Positions 58,673 to 64,000 of a stretch of 64,000 bases of DNA are shown here, piece by piece. A model generated the notes under the pieces. That model did not search any database. It worked only from the letters and a program-made list of their open reading frames with translations, and had not been told where the DNA came from. Numbering within the stretch: the first letter of the stretch is position 1; the number at the start of each line of letters is the position of its first letter. This DNA comes from Diabrotica undecimpunctata. Lineage: Eukaryota; Arthropoda; Insecta; Coleoptera; Chrysomelidae. The stretch is from positions 7,424,185 to 7,488,184 of the forward strand of contig NC_092810.1 of assembly GCF_040954645.1 (NCBI RefSeq), written 5' to 3'. A program made the position numbers and the translations under genes.

Positions 58673-59488
58673 CAGTGGCGGCTGGTGTGGTAAATTTTTG
58701 GGTAGGCCAAGCCAGCAAATTACATATAGCTATGTGTAATTAGTGGCGGATCCAGAGGTCACGGGGTCATGACCCCCCCCCCCCTTAAAAATATTTGAAA
58801 ACCCACTTATCCTATCGGTGGTAAGATTAAAATGTATCAGAGAACCTTGTATCAGAGAAAAGTAATCACCCTCAAGATCCATGACTACCCAAAAAAAAAA
58901 TTCTGTAGCCGCCAATGCGTGTACTACATATTTTTTTTTGTGTGAGTGGGAATCTTTTTTAGAATTGTACGATTTTTTTAAATTTATTTAGATAACCGTG
59001 CACTTGTTTGCAATTGTGTTGTTTGTTTAAAAATATATTACAATTATAGATTATGTTAAATATTTTTTTATCATAATTTAAAAGAAAATTTATATTACAA
59101 TTCGATAATTACGTTACAAGTGACAACGATGGTCGGCGTAGGCCCGATCGTCTGGTGCCTAAACAGCGACACGACATATAAATCGTTGTCCGGCAAGCTG
59201 CTTAACTTCAAACGCTTTTTGTACGGGGATCTTATGTGAGCTGGGTCGGCCAGTTCCGATCGGGCCTATTAATGATATTTAAAATGCCTGAATACGATTC
59301 GATGCTTTCTGTGGTAATATAATAACATAGTTGTTTTAACGGACGCTAATGTATTGAGTGATTTAGTACATTTAAAAGTTATTTACATGCATTAACATAA
59401 TTTTTGAAAATATGTTTTTCAATTTTAAAGCTCTTAAAATTATTGGGTAGGCCCGGCCTATCCTGCCTACCCCCAAAAGCCGCCACTG
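58673..59488. mobile_element. hAT-type non-autonomous element, 816 bp, 8-bp TSD
   Basis: Ends CAGTGGCGGCTGG... and ...AGCCGCCACTG, with GGTATCGC duplicated exactly at 58665-58672 and 59489-59496. The CAGTGGCGG terminus and 8-bp duplication are diagnostic of hAT elements. Both subterminal regions carry 'gggtaggc'. No transposase. Confidence 0.9.
58741..58914. mobile_element. Possible second hAT-like MITE nested in the first
   Basis: 'agtggcggatccagaggtca' at the left and 'tgtagccgccaat' at the right are inverted hAT-like ends, with ggtcatgac/gtcatgg inside. Flanks show a weak 5-base GTGTA match. A poly-C run is at about 58775-58786. Confidence 0.4.
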
Positions 59489-59720
59489 GGTATCGCGAAT
59501 GTCTGTAACTCCTTTGTACAAGTTAGGATAGGAAAGAAAACATCAAATGCATAAATTCTGGACTGAGGCAGAGAGATCTTCTCTCCTCATTTTAAGTTAC
59601 AATAGAGAAACAACAAGAGATCCTCTGCATCTCTTTTCCAAGCTGCCGTTAACAAAATTACTATAGCCAATTTGATAGACAACGCTCGATAATCGAGCTA
59701 TGCACATGAAGAAGAAGAGT

Positions 59721-60840
59721 ATTAAAGCAAATCTTCCTGTAGTACTGATGGACTTTCCATAAATTTTTTTTAAATCTCCCAAAAAATGTGTTGGAAGTCC
59801 TCGTCTCACTAATTAATGATTCCTTGGAAAAAGGTATATTTCCAGAGTGCCTAAAGACAGCCATTATTATTCCTCTTCATAAGGGTGGTGAAAAATCGAA
59901 TGTCTGCAACTATAGACCGACTACCGGTCCTATCCAAAATCATTGAAAAACTTATAAACGTCCGACTGATGTCCTTTCTCGTTGAAAACAACATTTGATC
60001 ACCAAGTGAGTCGGCTTTTTATTTAATAAATGTACCAGTGATGCTATGTTTTCTGTACTACATGAGGTCTATTAAGCACTAAACAATAATTTATACACTG
60101 CCACTGTTTTTTGTGACTATGCCAAAGCTTTTGATTATGTATATCATGACATTTTGATAAAAAAAAACTTAATTTTAAAAGAATTTGAGGTATTTCTTTG
60201 AATTGGTTCCAATCTTACTTAAGGAATAGGAAACAACTAGTTAGAGCAAATGATACTGACTCTAGCCACAAAAGCATTGTATGCTTTTGTGGCTACGAGT
60301 ACCACAATGTTCAGTATTAGGTCGTCTGCGTTTCCTTATCGTTGTAAATCGAAACATTTTTCCTTTTGCTGATGATACCAGTAGGTATCACCTGGAGGAA
60401 CTCACAAACATTGCAACTTTTCATGCAACTATAACTTCTCATCTACTTAAAATAAAAACTTGTTCCGACTTTAATTTACTCTCTTTTGGCGTGGATAAGA
60501 CAGTAGCATTATCCTATAAAGGAGCTCTTCAATCCTTGCTTCTTAATGACAGCCAGATCAGTATAATTGATTTTGTAAAATGTCTTGGTTTTTTATAGAC
60601 ACCACCTTAAATGGTCACTTCATATCGATTTGTTCAGTAAGAAACTAGTCTCAACCTGCTATGCAATAAGATCTGTTTCGAAGCATCTTTCAAAATAACA
60701 TGTTTTTCTTTGTTCGATATGATCTTCCTTTTTGGGATTCTAGTACCGCTGCCCAATCTGATGTTATTTTTAAATACAAAAACATCTGTATAAAAAGTAT
60801 TTGCATAGTCATCATCAATTTTTTGACTTAGACATAATTC
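59721..60840 (+). mobile_element. Jockey-like LINE RT relic
   Basis: The plus strand, in shifting frames, reads FPECLKTAIIIPLHKGGEKS, NYRPT, ATVFCDYAKAFDYVYHDIL (motif A), FADDTSRYHLEELTNIATFH (catalytic box), LLSFGVDKTVAL and FWDSSTAAQSD. The words match the jockey/I group. Many stops. Confidence 0.75.
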
Positions 60841-61533
60841 CGCGTTAGGCCTCTTTAGGTTTTTTTTACAGTACAATAAGCAGATAATCACAAAAATTCG
60901 TCATACATAGGATTCAGCGTTAGACAGGGCCCGGGTTACTTAGGTTTCACGGTATTTATTCGTACTTATCTACACCACTTAAGATTTTCAAGTTATCAGT
61001 TGTTTAAATCAAGTGAATAAAATTAAAACAATATAATTTTTTCGAAATAATCTTTAAAAATTTCAGGTTAATCATTAATATTTACATAATTTAAAAATAT
61101 TTTTAATTTGAGACTAAAAAACAGTATATTTAAATGTGCATTAATTTTGATTAAAACGTTAAACAAAAACAACTAGGGTATTACCATAATTTTATGTAAA
61201 TACACAATAACAGTACAATTAGCAAACAAATTGTGGTCATATTCAATATACGTTAATATTAATAAATATATAAAAACATTAAAAATAGATTAATACTTGT
61301 TCTACATAAAGTGGGATACTAATATGTTTTGACTGGAAGGGATAGGCATTCTTTAAATTAGTATTGAAAGAGGAAAATAATAGTTTTCTTTATAATTAAG
61401 TAAAAGAAAATTAAACATGTTTATTATTAATTTCAAGGTAGAATAATAATATATTATTGTGTTTAAACATATTACTCCATTTGCAAATATTTTACATTAC
61501 CATTCAAATACGAATATGTAGACAATGAAATAA

Positions 61534-61562
61534 CCAGAGATATGTAAGATACATATCTCTGG
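61534..61562. repeat. Perfect 13-bp hairpin
   Basis: ccagagatatgta, a three-base loop, and the exact reverse complement. No U-run or gene end is nearby, so it is probably not a terminator. Confidence 0.8.
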
Positions 61563-61832
61563 AAATAACATAACTGCCAATATAGGAAAATGTGCATTCT
61601 GAAATTAGGCAACCCTCTCACCAATTGTTTAAACAATCAAATTCATAGATGTAGCAAGTACAAAGTTCTTAATTATCTATTTAAATCACAATAATAAATA
61701 CAAATATTAAATATCATAAAACAATAGAAAATGAAAAAACTTTTAATTGTTTTATTTAAAATAATAAATAGGTACTTCTGTAGCGCCCAAAACTATTTTT
61801 TTCGGTGTTCAAAAAATAACGATATGTACGAG

Positions 61833-61902
<70 letters not shown>
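61833..61902. repeat. (TA)n microsatellite
   Basis: About 70 bp of pure TA. Confidence 0.95.
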
Positions 61903-61906
<4 letters not shown>

Positions 61907-62242
61907 GATATTCAAAGTCTTGGTGCGCCAAGCAATAATTAGCTAATTAATTTTTTTGATTAATTAAAATTATTTAAAAGATATGATTATGACTCTATCA
62001 CAATTTTTTAATTCTTGTATCTCAGGGTTAAATTCGTGCTTCAATATCTATGCTATTACATGTGAAAGGTAAGGTCCAGAGAATACCGGAATAATAAAAA
62101 ACACATATGATCTAACACTATATATTGAAATAAAAATAATGAAATAATTCACACTCAAAAGTTTTCAATAACAAATCTCATATAAGGATTCTCAAAATTT
62201 TGTTCTCCGTACGTGAACAATCAAAATTAATGGTACAAACAA

Positions 62243-64000
62243 TATTAATTGAAATCTCAAAATCCCAAACTATTCTAACTCTCCTAATCAAAATATTTAT
62301 ATCCTTTCTAAATTAAGTGTAAAAATTGTGTTATCAATAAAAGAAAAAACTGCAGAAAACAAAATATCTCTCTCTGGTGATGAGTGGTCCAAATCCTTGT
62401 TCCTTGTGAGACTATATTATCTCCTCTCAACCGCTCCCTATGTAATCAGCAATCTTACACAGATTGTTGCAAGTATATCGTCCTTAATGATCTCCTTCAA
62501 AAGCACAAATCATTCAAATTATGATAGCCTTTCTCCTCTCGATAAACTGAATCTCTCGTTGGCCCGAGTGAAAAATGACTCTTGGAATATCTTCTCTTTA
62601 CGATAAACTGAATCTCTCGTTGGCCTGAACAGTGACTCTTGGAATATAAGTAGAGAAATATGACTTACAATATTTTGCTGCTTCAGCTTCTGTCAGATAC
62701 ACTAACTCCACAAAAACTCACTAAACATTCAACACTACTGCTTGCTACATTTCAGGAACCGCCAGAGAACAATCACTGTTCCTCTTACAGATTTGGAAAA
62801 CCAACTGAACTCTTTTCTCTCTCCTAAATCTAGCTACACTTTCATTCCTACATACCTTTCAATCTCCGCCAATCAAAACTCGTCACAATTCCCCCATTTT
62901 TTCATTTCGATAACAAACAAATTTTTACCTATAATTATAAGATTTCCTAAAACTTGTTTACAAATAATATTTTTCTATAATTCTTAAAAACTAACAAAAA
63001 CCACTTTCTATAATCCCTTCTATTGTCTTTAATCACTGCATTAATGTATTTTGAAAAAACCCCGTTCAATTGTCTGTGGCTTTCACTTAAACTTATGCGG
63101 GTCACTCAAGTATAACAAAGAAATAAATGCAAAGCTTACACTTTGTTTAGTACAGGAAATCCAAGGATTTAATAACTTTCCTTCTCCGAAATGTTTGTTG
63201 GATATTATCCTACTTATCTGAATTATTTTAATGTTTTTGAACTTTGAAATATTTTTAAACAAACCAATATTTTTCTCGATTTTACATATCATAACAAATC
63301 CCCGCCATTTGATCTGCCGAAAACTCTTTGTTAAATTTTAAAATTGACAAAAGTTTTCTAGGATCAAATTATTTCACTATGTTATTAAAATCTATTCATG
63401 ATATTGATAGATGTCGTGAATGTTAAAATACCCCGTATATTGCCTGTCTTTATACGGGATTAATTGAAATCTCAAAATTCCGAACTATTCTAACTCTCCT
63501 AATCAAAATATTTATATACTTTCTAAATTAAGTGTAAAATTGTGTTATCAATAAAAGAAAAAACTGCAGAAAACAAAATATCTCTCTCTGATGATGAGTG
63601 GTCCAAATCCTTGTTCCTTGTAGACTATATTATCTCCTCTCAACCGCTCCCTATGTAATCAGCAATCTTACACAGATTGTTGCAAGTATATCGTCCTTAA
63701 TGATCTCCTTCAAAAGCACAAATCATTCAAATTATGATAGCCTTTCTCCTCTCGATAAACTGAATCTCTCGTTGGCCCGAGTGAAAAATGACTCTTGGAA
63801 TATCTTCTCTTTACGATAAACTGAATCTCTCGTTGGCCTGAACAGTGACTCTTGGAATATAAGTAGAGAAATATGACTTACAATATTTTGCTGCTTCAGC
63901 TTCTGTCAGATACACTAACTCCACAAAAACTCACTAACATTCCACACTACTGCTTGCTACATTTCAGGAACCGCCAGAGAACAATCACTGTTCCTCTCAC
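62243..64000. repeat. ~1.2-kb direct repeat, second copy cut by the window edge
   Basis: 62244-62790 and 63459-64000 are about 97% alike by eye, starting ttaattgaaatctcaaaa and continuing through 'gagtggtccaaatccttgtt' and 'accgccagagaacaatcact'. Spacing is about 1215 bp. Each copy contains an internal ~60-bp duplication (gataaactgaatctctcgtt twice). It could be a long-unit satellite or two LTR-like copies. No coding frame is recognised. Confidence 0.8.

Larger units (their letters stand above)
58440..59720 (+). mobile_element. LINE relic carrying a hAT insertion
   Basis: The left part reads LLPYTEEIVGDYQCVVRPGR, STIDQIFTIRQILEKY and KTFIDFKQNCNSI (motif A degraded), then GISKTLS. The right part, beyond the hAT element, reads SVTPLYKLG, then NKITIANLIDNAR and a gcacatgaagaagaagag tail, the same 3' end as the LINEs at 13.3 and 45.7 kb. 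It is dead. Confidence 0.75.
60841..62240. other. AT-rich stretch
   Basis: No gene is recognised. It holds a 13-bp perfect hairpin and a TA microsatellite, listed separately. Confidence 0.35.

Noticed and set aside
61534..61562. Transcription terminator hairpin
   Set aside because: No gene ends nearby, there is no U tract, and intrinsic terminators are not expected in an animal nuclear genome.

Overview
The window is AT-rich animal DNA, almost certainly from an insect and probably a beetle. It has spliced genes with GT/AG introns, an ER protein disulfide isomerase (PDI), a GPS2 co-repressor subunit, and a dense layer of transposable elements: LINEs, a Penelope-like element, and pogo/Tigger, DDE_3/mariner, PIF/Harbinger, piggyBac and hAT elements. 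The beetle assignment is an inference from the flavour of the LINE and transposase families.

Host genes, all on the minus strand: (1) Gps2, two exons at 7.87-8.99 kb, with the 3' end unresolved. (2) PDI copy A, six exons between 11.48 and 23.68 kb, 493 aa. (3) PDI copy B, six exons between 33.91 and 56.52 kb, 497 aa. A and B are tandem paralogues with identical intron positions and phases, homologous upstream sequence and homologous 3' UTRs, so they arose by DNA duplication and not by retroposition. Copy B is a textbook PDI: signal peptide, two CGHC active sites, KDEL. Copy A is open in every exon with intact splice sites, but its first active site has changed from APWCGHC to HPRCTPC. An ER-stress-element-like motif upstream of B is damaged in A. 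This pair is the most interesting biology here.

Layout: 0-5.5 kb, foldback element split by an RTE-type LINE, further LINE pieces and a ~120-bp tandem repeat. 5.5-10 kb, LINE relic and Gps2. 11.5-23.7 kb, PDI A; its introns hold a LINE with a long RT frame, a Penelope-like element with ~590-bp inverted arms, another LINE, pogo and piggyBac fragments and a 1.4-kb foldback. 24-33.5 kb, between the paralogues: LINE pieces, a mariner-like MITE, a decayed DDE_3 transposase, Penelope-type terminal repeats, a LINE with an open RT frame, and a tandemly duplicated pseudogene. 33.9-56.5 kb, PDI B with very large introns holding a nested pogo/LINE/GC-rich retroposon cluster, a TTAA MITE family, a Harbinger deletion derivative, LINEs and a TA-flanked MITE. 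56.5-64 kb, upstream of PDI B: a hAT element inside a LINE, a jockey-like LINE, and a ~1.2-kb direct repeat running off the right edge.

The host genes do not form an operon. Most of the remaining sequence is transposon-derived or featureless AT-rich DNA.
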